From contig MU008153.1 in assembly GCA_010909165.1 (NCBI GenBank), positions 62,001 through 126,000 of the forward strand: DNA of 64,000 nt, read 5' to 3'. This document shows positions 19,430-30,289 of the stretch, in pieces (within the stretch, counting starts at the first letter, position 1; every line of letters starts with the position of its first letter). The notes under the pieces were generated by a model. The model was given only the letters and a program-made list of their open reading frames with translations. It did no database searches and was not told the DNA's origin. The stretch comes from Anthoceros angustus (taxonomy: Eukaryota; Streptophyta; Anthocerotopsida; Anthocerotales; Anthocerotaceae). The position numbers and the translations under genes were made by a program.

Positions 19430-20548
19430 CCTTAGGTGCCTGAGTCATTGCCCCATATGCGGCTTCCGTTGAAGATAGGCAGCTGGTGCTCGACTTCTTT
19501 GATGACCACGAAGCGAGTCATCCCAAGAAACATACAATAGGCGGTGGTGCTCGACTTTGATGACCACAGCGAGTCATCCCAAGAAACATACAATAGGCGA
19601 CCACACTCTTCCTTGTCCACGGGGTCTCTTGCCAGTCGGGCAGGCGTGAGTTGGAGATCACCAAGAGTCTTACGAAGCGAGTCCTTTCCTTGGAGAGCCC
19701 TTCAAGTATCTAAAGATTAACTTCTCTGGCCAATGGGCAAGCCTTGGGTTTTCTAGAAATTGGCTAAAAGTACCAACGGCTCTACGGTGATATCTAATCT
19801 AGTCTAGTTTGACAAGTAAATGAGGACCCCACTGTCTATATGGTTTAGAAGCCATTTCCAGCTTTTCGACTTCCGTACTAAGACCTTTGCTCAAGGGTAG
19901 CTTGTCATCTATACTCATTGGCATTGATACAGACGGGCGTCTACCACATTAAACCTTCGCAAAAGCTGTGCAAAGTGTGCACGATGAATGTCAATGGTCT
20001 TATCTTTGCTATTAAAATGGAACTAGCCACGAGGAAAGGTAAGTTGCCCTAGGTCATTCATCTCAAATCAAACTTGGTAAGTAAGATCTTCTTAATCCTC
20101 GGCCCATCGTTGTTGAGGTACTAAGCAGGATGTTGTCATCCACATAAACAGCCGAGGATTAGAAAGTCTACTCCTTCACTTAGCAAGTACACCTTGTCAA
20201 CGTCCATACAAATGAAGCCTACCTCTATAAGGAGTTGATGGAATACCTCATTCCGTGCTCTCAAGGATCGCTTGAGGCCATAACGTGTTTTAAGCAACTT
20301 ACACACTTTGTCCTCATCAACAATGAAGCCCTCGGTTGACACATAAAATCTCCCCTCCAGCGTGCCATTCGGAAAAGTGGTCTTCACATCCAGTTGATGC
20401 ACTAGTAGGTTGTAGTGGGCGATTAGTGCAAGGAGGATTCGAGAGAATTGGATTTGACAACGGTGAAAAGGTTTCGTTATAGTCTAGACCACGGACTTGG
20501 TTGTAGCCCTTGGTAACAAGGCGTGCCTTGTATCGACCACGGTGATGT
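19430..20548 (-). pseudogene. Ty1/copia pol fragment (RT and RNase H), truncated unit
   Basis: Read right to left: MHQLDVKTTFPNGTLEGRF, then GFIVDEDKVCKLLKTRYGLK and EVFHQLLIEVGFICMDVDKV (reverse transcriptase palm region of copia), then the RNase H block with WSSKKSST. Several frameshifts break it. The right end (20317-20592) carries KARLVTKGYNQVRGLDYNET, the copia RT start (family consensus KARLVAKGY-Q--G-DY-ETF). Confidence 0.8.
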
Positions 20549-21139
20549 CGCGACTTCTTTGTAGTCGCTCCCTTTCTCGACCTACCGGGCATGGTGTGGC
20601 GACCCTACGGCGGTAGTCTACCAGCCTACCAACCTTTCGGACTGCCCTCCTGCCTCATCTGGGGGTCGTTTTAACCCGTTTTTCCTCCTGGGATATCCTC
20701 TTCGCCTTCCTAACGATATTTTACCATGCTCTTCTTCAATCGTTCCTAGCCAAAAAAAATCAAACTTGTTCGTCTTCGGGCTCTTTTGGGCTGGTTGCCC
20801 AAACTTTTGCGTTCCACAGCAGTACTCCCTCCATCAACTACGCTCCACTACCTCTGCTACAAAACTTGAGATGGCAACATTTGATGTCGTGGAACTTGCC
20901 TTGGTTGTTGTTTGTTAGCGATCTTCACATTCAGTCGTGTGCTTAGGTTTGCAAGACAAGATCCCACTTGATGAGTAGATGGATGGACAGCTAGGCTAGT
21001 GAGCAACTCCCTTAGAGTTTGCAGCTAGAATATCAATGGCCCCTACAGCTAGAGTGTGCTTTTCATGTAGTACCCTAGGGAGCTTTATATTGGGCCGGGC
21101 TATAGCTGGTGTAAATCTTTCAAGAAACTACGAACCCAA

Positions 21140-23960
21140 AAAAAACTCCTTAGGTGCTGAGTCATTGCCCCATATGCGGCTTGAAGATAGGCGGTGCTCG
21201 ACTTCTTTGATGACCACGAAGCAGAGTCATCCCAAGAAACATACAATAGGCGGTGGTGCTCGACTTCTTTGATGACCACGAAGCAGAGTCATCCCAAGAA
21301 ACATACAATAGGCGACCACACTCTTCCTTGTCCACGGGGTCTCTTGCCGGTCGGCATGGCGGTGGAGTTGGAGATCACCAAGAGTCTTAAAGCGAGTCCT
21401 TTCCTTGGAGCCCTTCAAGTATCTAAAGATTAACTTCTCAATGGGCAAGCCTTGGGTTTTCTAGAAATTGGCTAAAAGTACCAGCTCTGGTGATATCTAA
21501 TCTAGTCTAGTTTGACAAGTAAATGAGGACCCCACTGTCTATATGGTTTAGAAGCCATTTCCAGCTTTTCGACTTCCGTACTAAGACACCTTTGCTCAAG
21601 GGTAGCTTGTCATCTATACTCATTGGCATTGATACAGACGGGCGTCTACCACATTAAACCTTCGCAAAAGGCTGTAAGTGTGCGATGAATGTCAATGGTC
21701 TTATCTTTGCTATTAAAATGGAACTAGCCACGAGGAAAGGTAAGTTGCCCTAGGTCATTCATCTCAAATCAAACTTGGTAAGTAAGATCTTCTTAATCAC
21801 ATCCATCGATTATTTTCAGCAGGATGTTGTCATCCACATAAACAGCCGATTAGAAAGTCTACTCCTTCACTTAGCAAGTACACACTTTGTCAACGTCCAT
21901 ACAAATGAAGCCTACCTCTATAAGGAGTTGATGGAATACCTCATTCCGTGCTCTCAAGGATCGCTTGAGGCCATAACGTGTTTTAAGCAACTTACACACT
22001 TTGTCCTCATCAACAATGAAGCCCTCGGTTGACACATAAAATCTCCCCTCTAGCGAGCCATTCGGAAAAGTGGTCTTCACATCCAGTTGATGCACTAGTA
22101 GGTTGTAGTGGGCGATTAGTGCAAGGAGGATTCGAGAGAATTGGATTTGACAACGGTGAAAAGGTTTCGTTATAGTCTAGACCACGGACTTGGTTGTAGC
22201 CCTTGGTAACAAGGCGTGCCTTGTATCGACCACGGTGCCCCAAGATGTTAGCTTCTTCTTGAAGACCCTCTTGCATGCTATTGGCTTCCTTCTAGAAGGT
22301 AAGGTGACAAGTTTCTAGCTGTTATTCCGAATGAGGGAATTGTATTACGAATCTATTGCTACTTTCCAAAAGGAAGATTCAGTCCCTCTATGGCTTCCTT
22401 GTAGGTAGCGGGTTCTCCTAAGGACTGCAACACTCAAAGCTACATCTTGGGATAAGCTGAGTAGTCAGTACCTATGAAGTCACCTTGCCACTTCCATTGA
22501 TGGATAGGTCTACATGCCCTCTCGGCAACGCAACTCAGTGGATGAGGTTGAAGAGGGATCGTCTTCTATGGGTCCAATGACCATTGGTTTTGGCTTTGGC
22601 TTTGGCTTTGGCTTTGGCTTTGGCTTTGGCTTTGGCTTTGGTGCACATGTGCATCAAGATCGGAAGCGATAAGATCATCATTATGGCTGGAACATCGGTA
22701 AAAGTGGTACGGTCCAGCGCCTTTGAAACCATGGAAGGCGAGCCGTCATCATAAAAATGGAGGCAAATTTATCGACCTACGAAATAAGTGAATCCACACC
22801 AAAGATGGTCCAAGGAAGGTTCGATTGGAAGGATGCAAAGTGGCGTTCAAGAAGCATTGTTTCATGAAAAATCACTGCGAGCAATGGTCAATTGACGGTA
22901 GCGGTCGAAAAGTTTGTAACCTTTGACATCTTGAGTAGCCCACAAAAATGTGACGAGTGGCTTTGGGATCCAACTTGCTGCAAAGAGTTGAAGGACATGA
23001 GCATAAGCGGTGAACCAAATATTCGCGAATCGTCACTCGTGGCTTGTTTCCGATCCTCTGTTCATAAGGAGTAATTGGCCCCAGTTCCTTTGTGGGTAAG
23101 CGGTTTTGCACATAGTTGGCTTCCATCAAAGCTTCATTAGCCCACGAGTTAGTCCAAAAAAATCAAGGCGAGTGGCCTCCGTAATGTTACATTCTTGGAT
23201 CCTTTCAAGTGAGTTTTGAGCGGTGTATAAGTCGAAATTGATCTTGAATCCTCATAAGCACAAAATGATCGAAGGCCTTGTTGGTATCATCCTCCGTTAT
23301 GCATGCGAAGAATACAAACCTTTACTCTTGTCGTTGACGTCAGAGTGACGTATTGCCGGAAACAGTGACAAGGCTTCACTTTTGTGGCAAAGAGGAAATA
23401 TTGTACACTACCGGCTCCATTCACAACAAAGCGTTATGAGTAATCAGCACCTCCAAAAGGAGCGTGTGGTCAAGGGGCCACATATGTCACTGTGGACCGT
23501 GTGAAGGAGGCCCTCGCCTCGTCGAACTTGTCTTTATAAAAGGTAAAGAGTGAGCCTTGCGACAACGACCGGTGCCAATTTCTCTCCGATTTCCAACTCG
23601 CGGGTAAGACCAGCGCTTGCACCTTTCTTGCCCTTCAAGCCGTCAATCCTCAATGCTTCAAAACCACTCCTTCTTACTCCTCTCTAGCTTGCGCAACTCA
23701 TAGTCTCTAAACATCGACACTCCGCTTATACCACGGTCGCCTCCGACATGCCCCCATCAGAGCTCATAGACGGCCACCAAGAATACGGTTGAGCGGCTCC
23801 TCAGAGCATATCGCCGTTTGCGGCCGACCATAGATCCTAGTGCTCCGGAAGGGATTCCTATTGTTCGAATCCACTTGGGAGCCTCTTGCTAACCTCATGC
23901 CTGCGAGGCCTTCTCCGGCATTATCTGACACGGGATCTCAAGTACCTTGAGGTCAACGAA
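21140..23960 (-). pseudogene. Ty1/copia pol, nearly full truncated copy
   Basis: Right to left: GAG-pre-integrase remnants near 23.6 kb, integrase C-terminus (22872-23129: MMEANYVQNRLPTKELGPIT then PYEQRIGNKP, then IFVGYSRCQ), Lys-Pro/Ala-Lys linker at the TTTGGC repeat, RT (21871-22276) and RNase H (21227-21448). This is the standard copia order integrase, RT, RNase H. Frameshifts occur throughout and no frame exceeds about 90 codons. Confidence 0.8.
22589..22641. repeat. (TTTGGC)8 microsatellite in copia pol
   Basis: Eight perfect TTTGGC units plus TTTGG. On the minus strand they encode Lys-Pro (or Ala-Lys in a shifted frame) repeats in the linker between integrase and reverse transcriptase. 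Other copies in the array lie at 33155, 34162, 44249, 50359, 56406 and 58398, each with seven units. Confidence 0.95.
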
Positions 23961-24500
23961 ATGCCTCCCGCCGGCGGGTAATGTAACGGATCCCATTACA
24001 ATATAACGGGCCACCATTAGCATGCACCACACTCGTGTAAAAAATGCTTCAGTTTAAATACGAAGGCAGAGTGTGGTAGGGAAAACCCCGGGGCTTCCGA
24101 GATCCTCCCACTATAGCGGCCACACTTATCCCACTGCCGTTGACGCTGGGTTTCATCGTCCCATGAGACTTGTGTGAAAGTTCGAGGCCTTGCGATGACC
24201 GATCGCCACCGCAGACAACTTCTCAGCCTTTCTAAACAAGCAAGGCGCCTCTACTCACCTTCTTACAAGCACCACTTGCATTGCTTGAAAAATCACCAAT
24301 CCTCGACCTACAACGACACAACACAATTGGTGCCCCGCCTTAGCGGCGAGCCTATCACGGCGCCTGGGACCCCCGATCCACACCGCAATTTTGTCCCTAC
24401 TTCTAAGACCATTCTTCTCCACCTGTGAGCCTTTTACTTGGTGATTTGGGATTCGCCCTTAGGCTCGCCTGGCCTTCCGCAACGCCTACACTCTATTCCT

Positions 24501-25110
24501 CTCATCTCCTCATCCTCTTCCTCCTATTCTAACCTCGCTGGCCATCGCTCGACTCTTACGACAACCGCCTGGGTCGGCCTCCACCAAAGAAGTTCTTCCT
24601 TGGGCGGTTGCTATGAGTTTGACACCATTCCGAGCACCTGTGGAGTCTTTCCTCAGGATCAACCTCAAGCCGAGAGTTCCTCGGCATTGCCACACACCCA
24701 AAGCAAAGCAATTTCACAAAGAACCATTCACAAGGGAGCAACTCGTTTAGGCACTTGCAGGAGCAAGCCTCCACCAAGCACTCCGACCACCGCGACTTCC
24801 TCTACTCATCTCCTCATCCTCTTCCTCCTATTCTAACCTCGCTGGCTTACTGGCGACCGCCTCACGGCACAACCGCCTGGGTCGGCCTCCACCAAAGAAG
24901 TTCTTCCTTGGGCGGTTGCTATGAGTTTGACACCATGAGAACCTGTGGAGTCTTTCCCGTAGTCTACCCTCAAGCCGAGAGTTCCCGGCATTGCCACACA
25001 CCCAAAGCAAAGCAATTTCAAAGAACCATTCACAAGGGGAGCAACTCGTTTAGGCACTTGCAGGAGCAAGTCCTCCACCAAGCACTCCGACCACCGCGAC
25101 TTCCTCTCTA
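24501..25110. repeat. 304-bp direct tandem duplication
   Basis: Copies at 24501-24804 and 24805-25110 both start CTCATCTCCTCATCCTCTTC and include TGGGTCGGCCTCCACC and GCACTTGCAGGAGCAAG. They differ mainly by short indels near CGG, CAG and CTG positions, the same pattern as in the array. Confidence 0.85.
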
Positions 25111-25549
25111 CCAGACGCTGCGTTGGCTCACAGCCGGCACGAAATTCCTTTACAAGAGCAAAGGACTCGGGAGTATGGAAGCGCAAGACATGATACTTTA
25201 CTTTGTGAAATCCTCCTCCTCTTATAGGAGGCCTTCCACATACAACCTCCCTTAGGTGACCCTACTGCAGGTCACCTTTTCCAGTTTTCTATTATTTCCT
25301 ACCGCCAGCATTTAAGGCCTGGCATCTAAACTCGCTGTCTAGTTCAGGGTAAACTCTATTCTAGCAATTTTACCTAGGATCATCTTTAAAGGATGTCAGC
25401 TTGCGTCACCTGTCCTTTCTATTCTTCTATCTAACATTTATGGTCTTTGACCATATCTAGTCCTCACCTGGGGTGTGGACGTCCTTGTGGATTGGCCTCG
25501 CCTCCTTTTGCTCTTGCCCCTTCCCTTGTCATCTTCCTAATGTGTGGGG

Positions 25550-26620
25550 CAAGTACAATCTTGCCTTCCTCCTTCTCCGGGCGCTCTGATTCCTCCATCA
25601 TCCAAGAATCGCCTCCGGCCAGCGCCTTTTCTCCCGCCTCCGCCGCCTGGTCGCGCCCCGTCCATCAGCACCCTACCGCGGTAGTCTGGCAGACTACCGG
25701 GGTAGGCTGACTACCTACCATGGTAGTCTGACCCTTTTCTCCTTCCTTCTCCGCATCGGTGAGGACTTCCTGGGTCAAGATCTCCATTGCTCTTTGCCTT
25801 CTGTTTGATTTGTCCATACCTACCATAGAGCATCTTCAAAGAGTCTTCATCCCCATTTGCCAAACCATGCGGATCCCTTCTAATCCCTTCGGGCCTTTTT
25901 CATGCTGGGCCCCTCTTCTGGCTCAGGCCCTTCCCTTGCTCGTGGGGGGAGGGAACTTCTCACTCCCCCTTCTTCCTTGACGGGATGATCCTGCCCCTCG
26001 TCTCCTCTCCTGGTGCTTCTCCCACCTCCTCTTCTATTCCTCGGGGTGTGTCACCAGCCCCCGGCCCTTCCTCCTTCTCCGCTCCGATTCCTCCATCATC
26101 CGAATCCGCTCCGGCCAGCGCCTTTTCTCCGCCTCCGCCGCTGGTCGCGCTCATCCATCAAGATTACCATGTAGTCCGGCATTATCGGTAGGTCACACCT
26201 ACCATGGTAGTCCGATCTTTTCTCTCCTCCTCTTGAGGACTTCCTTGGTCAAGATCTCCATTGCTCTTTGCCTTCTGTTTGATTTGTCCATACCTACCAT
26301 AGAGCATCTTCAAAGAGTCTTCATCCCCATTTGCCAAACCATGCGGATCCCCTTTCTAATCCCTTCGGGCCTTTTTCATGCTGGGCCCCTCTTCTGGCTC
26401 AGGCCCTTCCCTTGCTCGTGGGGGGAGGGAACTTCTCACCCCCCTTCTTCCTTGACGGGACGGATCCCGTCCCTGTCCTCCTCCGGTGGGACTGTTTCTC
26501 CCACCTCCTCTTCTATTCCTGCAGGGGTGTCACCAGCCCCGGCCTTCGCAGCCAGCCTCCGCTGCCCGACTCCCAGCAAGCCCCATGCTCATGCTGTTGC
26601 TCACCCCTAGTCCGCGACTC
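25550..26620. repeat. About 475-505 bp direct tandem duplication
   Basis: GAGGACTTCC and the following 240 bp at 25761 recur at 26235, with CCATACCTACCATAGAGCAT and CTGGGCCCCTCTTCTGGCTC in both. The preceding CCTCCTTCTCC segment at about 25564 recurs at about 26068. A decayed third partial copy follows near 26500. Confidence 0.8.
25673..25726. repeat. Cluster of four short palindromes
   Basis: In 54 bp: CTACCGCGGTAG (25673-25684, perfect), GTCTGGCAGAC (25684-25694, perfect with one-base centre), CTACCGGGGTAG (25694-25705, one mismatch pair) and CTACCATGGTAG (25715-25726, perfect). The stretch could fold into consecutive hairpins. Confidence 0.75.
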
Positions 26621-27236
26621 ACCGAGGAGTTGCACCACGTAGTCCGGGCATCACTGCGGGTAGGGTGGTCACCATGGTAGGGTGACCGGGAGGCGGGTCC
26701 CCTCCTTGCCCCTCACGCCATCCTTCGCCTCCGCACCGCCTGCCTCTCCTCCTCCTCCGACTCCCTGACCCTGAGTCCATGTCACTTGTAGCCTCGTCAA
26801 AGTCTGAGGCTTCCAGCTGCACTTGCTGCAGCTCCTTCCGGTCATCATCATGAGGACCTATTGTCCTCCTCTTGGCCAACCGTAAGACTTCGTTGTTGGC
26901 CTTCAAAATCCTGTTGTGGAGGTGAGCCCCCAAGTTATGATACTGCATTTGGAGATCATCAATCTCCGTGGGCCACTCTCCATCCTCACACCTACCTTTG
27001 TAGGCATCTCTTGAGGTGATCAATTCTCCCACCTTGACATGGAGGGATACATTCTCCTCCTCACTTTTAGCCGGTTGGCCATCTTTGTAGAAAGAACAAC
27101 ACACACAAACAACCAAGGCAAGTTCCACGACATCAAATGTTGCCATCTCAAGTTTTGTAGCGAGGTAGTGGGCGTAGTTGATGGAGAATCGCCCATGACT
27201 AGGCGTGTCGAAGATTCCCTTTGGTGTTTCTTGCAT
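26619..27236 (-). CDS. Unidentified 205-residue coiled-coil-like protein
   Basis: An open minus frame. The first 43 residues (MQETPKGIFDTPSHGRFSIN, later MATFDVVELALVV) match a frame found on the plus strand at the end of array units (for example 41142-41396), because 27080-27320 is an inverted copy of that piece. Beyond the inverted part the frame continues with a hydrophilic, probably helical segment (KSEEENVSLHVKVGEL, then NNEVLRLAKRR, then KELQQVQLEASDFDE) and an Asp/Ser then Arg/Gly-rich tail. This looks like real coding sequence of a retroelement or host gene, but I recognise no family. Confidence 0.4.
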   Translation of the reverse strand: MQETPKGIFDTPSHGRFSINYAHYLATKLEMATFDVVELALVVCVCCSFYKDGQPAKSEEENVSLHVKVGELITSRDAYKGRCEDGEWPTEIDDLQMQYHNLGAHLHNRILKANNEVLRLAKRRTIGPHDDDRKELQQVQLEASDFDEATSDMDSGSGSRRRRRGRRCGGEGWREGQGGDPPPGHPTMVTTLPAVMPGLRGATPR

Positions 27237-27325
27237 GTGTTTTCAAGCGCTCGTTTGGAGTGTGAAGTTATCGTGCAATTATGGATCGAATCGGTCCATG
27301 TGCTGATTTTGATCCCCAAGTGGTC
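27080..27325 (-). repeat. Inverted copy of the unit-end segment
   Basis: The reverse complement of 27080-27325 matches 31245-31460, including GGGATCAAAATC, AATTGCACGATAACTTCACA, AACACCAAAGGGAATC and GATGGCAACATTTGATGTCG. It is the only inverted array piece seen in the window; all other copies are direct. Confidence 0.85.
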
Positions 27326-27329
27326 CAGG

Positions 27330-28585
27330 CGCCCCCTTTGAAACCATGGAAGACGAGCCGTCATCATAAAAAATGGAGGCAAATTTATCACCAAATAAGT
27401 GAATCCACACCAAAGATGGTCCAAGGAAGGTTCGGTTGGAAGGACGGTGCAAAGTGGCGTTCAAGAAGCATTGTTTCATGAAAAATCACGAGCAATGGTC
27501 AATTGACGTAGCAGTGGTCGAAAAGTTTGTAACCTTTGACATCTTGAGTAGCCCACAAAAATGTGACGAGTGGCTTTGGGATCCAACTTGCTGCAAAGAG
27601 TTGAAGGACATGAGCATAAGCAGTGAACCAAATATTAGCGGATCGTCACTCGTGGCTTGTTTCGATCCTCTGTTCATAAGGAGTAATTGGCCCCAGTTCC
27701 TTTGTGGGTAAACGGTTTTGCACATAGTTGGCTTCCATCAAAGCTTCAGAGTACGAGTTAGTCCAAAGAAAATCAAGGAGTGGATATGTTACATTCTTCG
27801 GATCCTTTCAAGTGAGTTTTGAGCAGTGTATAAGGTACGATGAAATTGATCTTGAATCCTCATAAGCACAAAATGATGCGAAGGCCTTGTTGGTATCATC
27901 CTCCGTTGCATGCGAAGAATACAAACCTTTACTCTTGTCGGCGTTGAGGTGTGACATATTGCTGGAAGCAGGACAAGGCTTCACTTTTGTGGCAAAGAGG
28001 AAATATTGTACACTCTGGCTCCATTCGTCAACAAAGCGTTATGAGTAATCAGACCTCCAAAGGAGGCGTGTGGTCAAGGGGCCACATATGTCGTGTGGAC
28101 CGTGTGAAGGAGGCCCTCCGCCTCGTCGAGAACTTGTCTTTATAAAAGGTAAAGAGTGAGCCTTCGACAACGGTGCCAATTTCTCTCCGATTTCCAACTC
28201 ATGGTAAGACCAGCGCTTGCACCTTTCTTGCCCTTCAAGCCGTCAATCCTCAATGCTTCAAAACCACTCCTTCTTACTCCTCCTCCTGGCTTGCGCAACT
28301 CATAGTCTCTAAACATCGCCTTGCTCCGCTTATACCACTGCCTCCGGACATGCCTTTGGCTCATACTCATGAGCGGCCACCAAGAATACGGTTGAGCAGC
28401 TCCTCCGACATGGCACCGTTTGCGGCCGACCATAGATCCTAGTGCTCCGGAAGGGATTCCTATTGTTCGAATCCACTTGGGAGCCTCTTGCTAACCTCAT
28501 GCACTGCAGGGCCCTTCTCCGGCATTATCTACGGGCACAGGATCTCAAGTACCTTCGAGGTCAACGAAATGCCTCCCGCCGGCGG
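27330..28585 (-). pseudogene. Ty1/copia integrase fragment
   Basis: Right to left: GAG-pre-integrase remnant (28140-28433, GFEALRIDGLKGKKG), integrase (27486-27725, with NRGSKQATSDDP and a shifted copy of the FVGYS block). It starts inside the integrase-RT linker, right after the inverted segment, and has no RT or RNase H. Confidence 0.7.
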
Positions 28586-28959
28586 GTAATGTAACGGATC
28601 CCATTACAATATAACGGGCCACCATTAGCATGCACCACACTCGTGTAACAATGCTTCGGTTAAATCTGAGGCGGTCGGAGGAAGGCCTCGATTTCCATGT
28701 CAAAGCTCTATCATATAATTCGTGACATTGGCCCATAACATGCATGCATTCATCCTCACCTCATCCTACCATGGTCCAAGGAACTTCCCACCAAGACCCC
28801 AAAACCAAGGACTTCCTACTTACGAGTAGCTATGACCAAAATCCAAGGACACTCCTCCCTTGGGTCTCGGCGTCCATAGCTTCCAATGCCCACTATATAT
28901 GCTAAATACGTCGGCATGAAATATTCAATCCTACCTACTCTCCTACGACCTAGTCTAAA

Positions 28960-30051
28960 ATGGCTTCCAACCGCCTACCAGGAATTTGAAAATCTCGGTG
29001 ACAACCCTCTACGGACTTCCTACACGTCATCCTGGACCTCCTACTAGGCGCGTTTGAGACGCTATCCTACTACCCCGGACCCTCGTCCTACCGTAAATCT
29101 AACCTATTTTCTACTTGGGTAAATCCTAAAAATCAGCGAATTCACAAAAGGAGTTTCTTAGCATAACCTTCTACAACTTTTACGTTTCTTTCTCCATTTT
29201 CTCAAAAATGAAGTTGCCCAAACTTTTGCGTTCCTGATTGATATGGAGATGCGACTTGCGCGACGTGGGTGTCCGAGCTCAAATGAGCCGGACCATACAA
29301 AGATAAAGACACACCAAGTGGGTTAGTATGGGTCCATGGCGAGGACACACTTGAAGAGAGCATCCGTGGGGTGATACCCAAGCTAGTGAACGTGGTGGCA
29401 ACCACCAACCTTCACGCAAAATTCGACTTGCATCATTTGGCTCTGCACCTTCCTAATGTGGAGTATCGTGCTGAGCAAAACGGTCGAGCTATGGCAACGG
29501 TGAGGGTCCAAATTTGCGGGTCCTCGGGGCCTTGCCTAACATTATACATATTCAGCGTAGGAATTGTGAACGTGCTAGGAGCAGCGTCGCGTCAGCAACA
29601 ACATCGTGTTTGCAAGAAGCTGGTCGCGATGGTTAACACGTTGGGGTACAATGCACATTTTGATCCTAACGACTTGGGTTTTGCAACCTTGTCTTTGGAT
29701 CTTTGAACTACTTAAAGATGAAATGCTTGCAAGCGCATCGATTTGGCGCTTCACGCAACCCTAAGCGAAAATATGAGGGCCTCAAGTTGAAACAGTTGCA
29801 CCTCGACCCGTCGGAATTGAGAGGTTGTTATGCTGGTAATGAAGTTTGAAGACAACAACTTGGGCATGAGTATCTTCCGTTCGGGGCGCCTCACATCTCG
29901 GAGGAAGCACTATTGCACGATCATACAAAGCTTTTGAGCATTGTATCCCATTGTAGTGGCACATAAGAGAACAATGCCCGAGCCTAAGGCGGTGCGAGCA
30001 ATTCGAGGTCGATCGATAGTAGTTCGATACACTAGGAAACTACTTCCATGA
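28960..30051 (+). pseudogene. TBP-like gene, copy 1 (best-preserved N-lobe)
   Basis: The frame 29371-29706 (111 codons) matches the first half of the TATA-box-binding-protein core: VIPKLVNVVATTNLHAKFDL, then HHLALHLPNVEY, MATVRVQI, LTLYIF, NVLGAAS and LVAMVNTLGYNAHFD. Compare the TBP pattern VPxLxNxVATxNLxxKxDL, IALxxxNxEY, AVIMRI, ALIFxSG, VTGAxS and IIQKLG. The second half follows after a frameshift and ends GGSTIAPSYKAFE, then YPIVVAHKR (TBP: YKAFExIYPVL), before a stop at 30049. A candidate first exon begins at the ATG at 28960 and a donor GTAAATC lies near 29093, with an acceptor just before TTGATATGGAGATGCG. TBP nucleates RNA polymerase pre-initiation complexes; this divergent version's role is unknown. 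Confidence 0.7.
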
Positions 30052-30289
30052 GCGAATTAAATCAAATGTGATAGAGTATAGTTTGGGTTTGGTCAATTTT
30101 ATTAGTTCGAGAATTCAAAAATGTGAAAACATTAAAAAATCGATGTTCTCACTTGCATTCATTGGAGGGGAGTTGGGGAAAGCAACATGCTCTCAACTTC
30201 CAGCTTCAGTCGCCTTTTCCTCCTCTCACATTCACGGCCAACACCAAAGGTAGTCTCCAAAATGCCCAAAACCCGGACTAACGGGGTTT

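Larger units (their letters stand above)
18882..22240. repeat. Tandem duplication of a 1.7-kb partial unit
   Basis: About 18882-20545 is repeated at about 20568-22240, from CTCCCTTTCTCGACCTACC through the RNase H and RT parts to the TATCGACCACGGTG end. The first copy stops abruptly in the RT region, where the next one begins. Confidence 0.8.
24061..27080. mobile_element. Foreign repeat-rich insertion splitting one array unit
   Basis: Array similarity stops near 24061, shortly after the TGTAACGGATCCC landmark, and resumes at about 27325 in the integrase region. The material between does not match other units. It is GC- and pyrimidine-rich, contains a 304-bp duplication (24501-25110), a roughly 475-bp duplication (25550-26620) and palindromic clusters. 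Its right end is an inverted piece of the array. No transposase or polymerase was recognised. Confidence 0.6.

Noticed and set aside
22535-22732. Ala-Lys or Gln-Ser repeat proteins at the TTTGGC microsatellites
   Set aside because: They are frame-shifted readings of the Lys-Pro linker in copia pol, as shown by the adjoining MVIGPIEDDPLFNLIHSS in the correct frame.
23982-24060. The TGTAACGGATCCC landmark as an LTR end of the array's copia element
   Set aside because: It starts with TG and resembles an LTR edge, but no primer-binding site adjoins it and no second LTR copy is present. The following 2.7 kb encode the TBP-like block, so I treat it as a truncation point.
25447-26710. Plus-strand Pro/Ser-rich frames in the 25.4-26.7 kb duplications
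   Set aside because: Low-complexity pyrimidine-rich DNA gives long frames on one strand by chance. No motif is conserved between the duplicated copies in the same frame.
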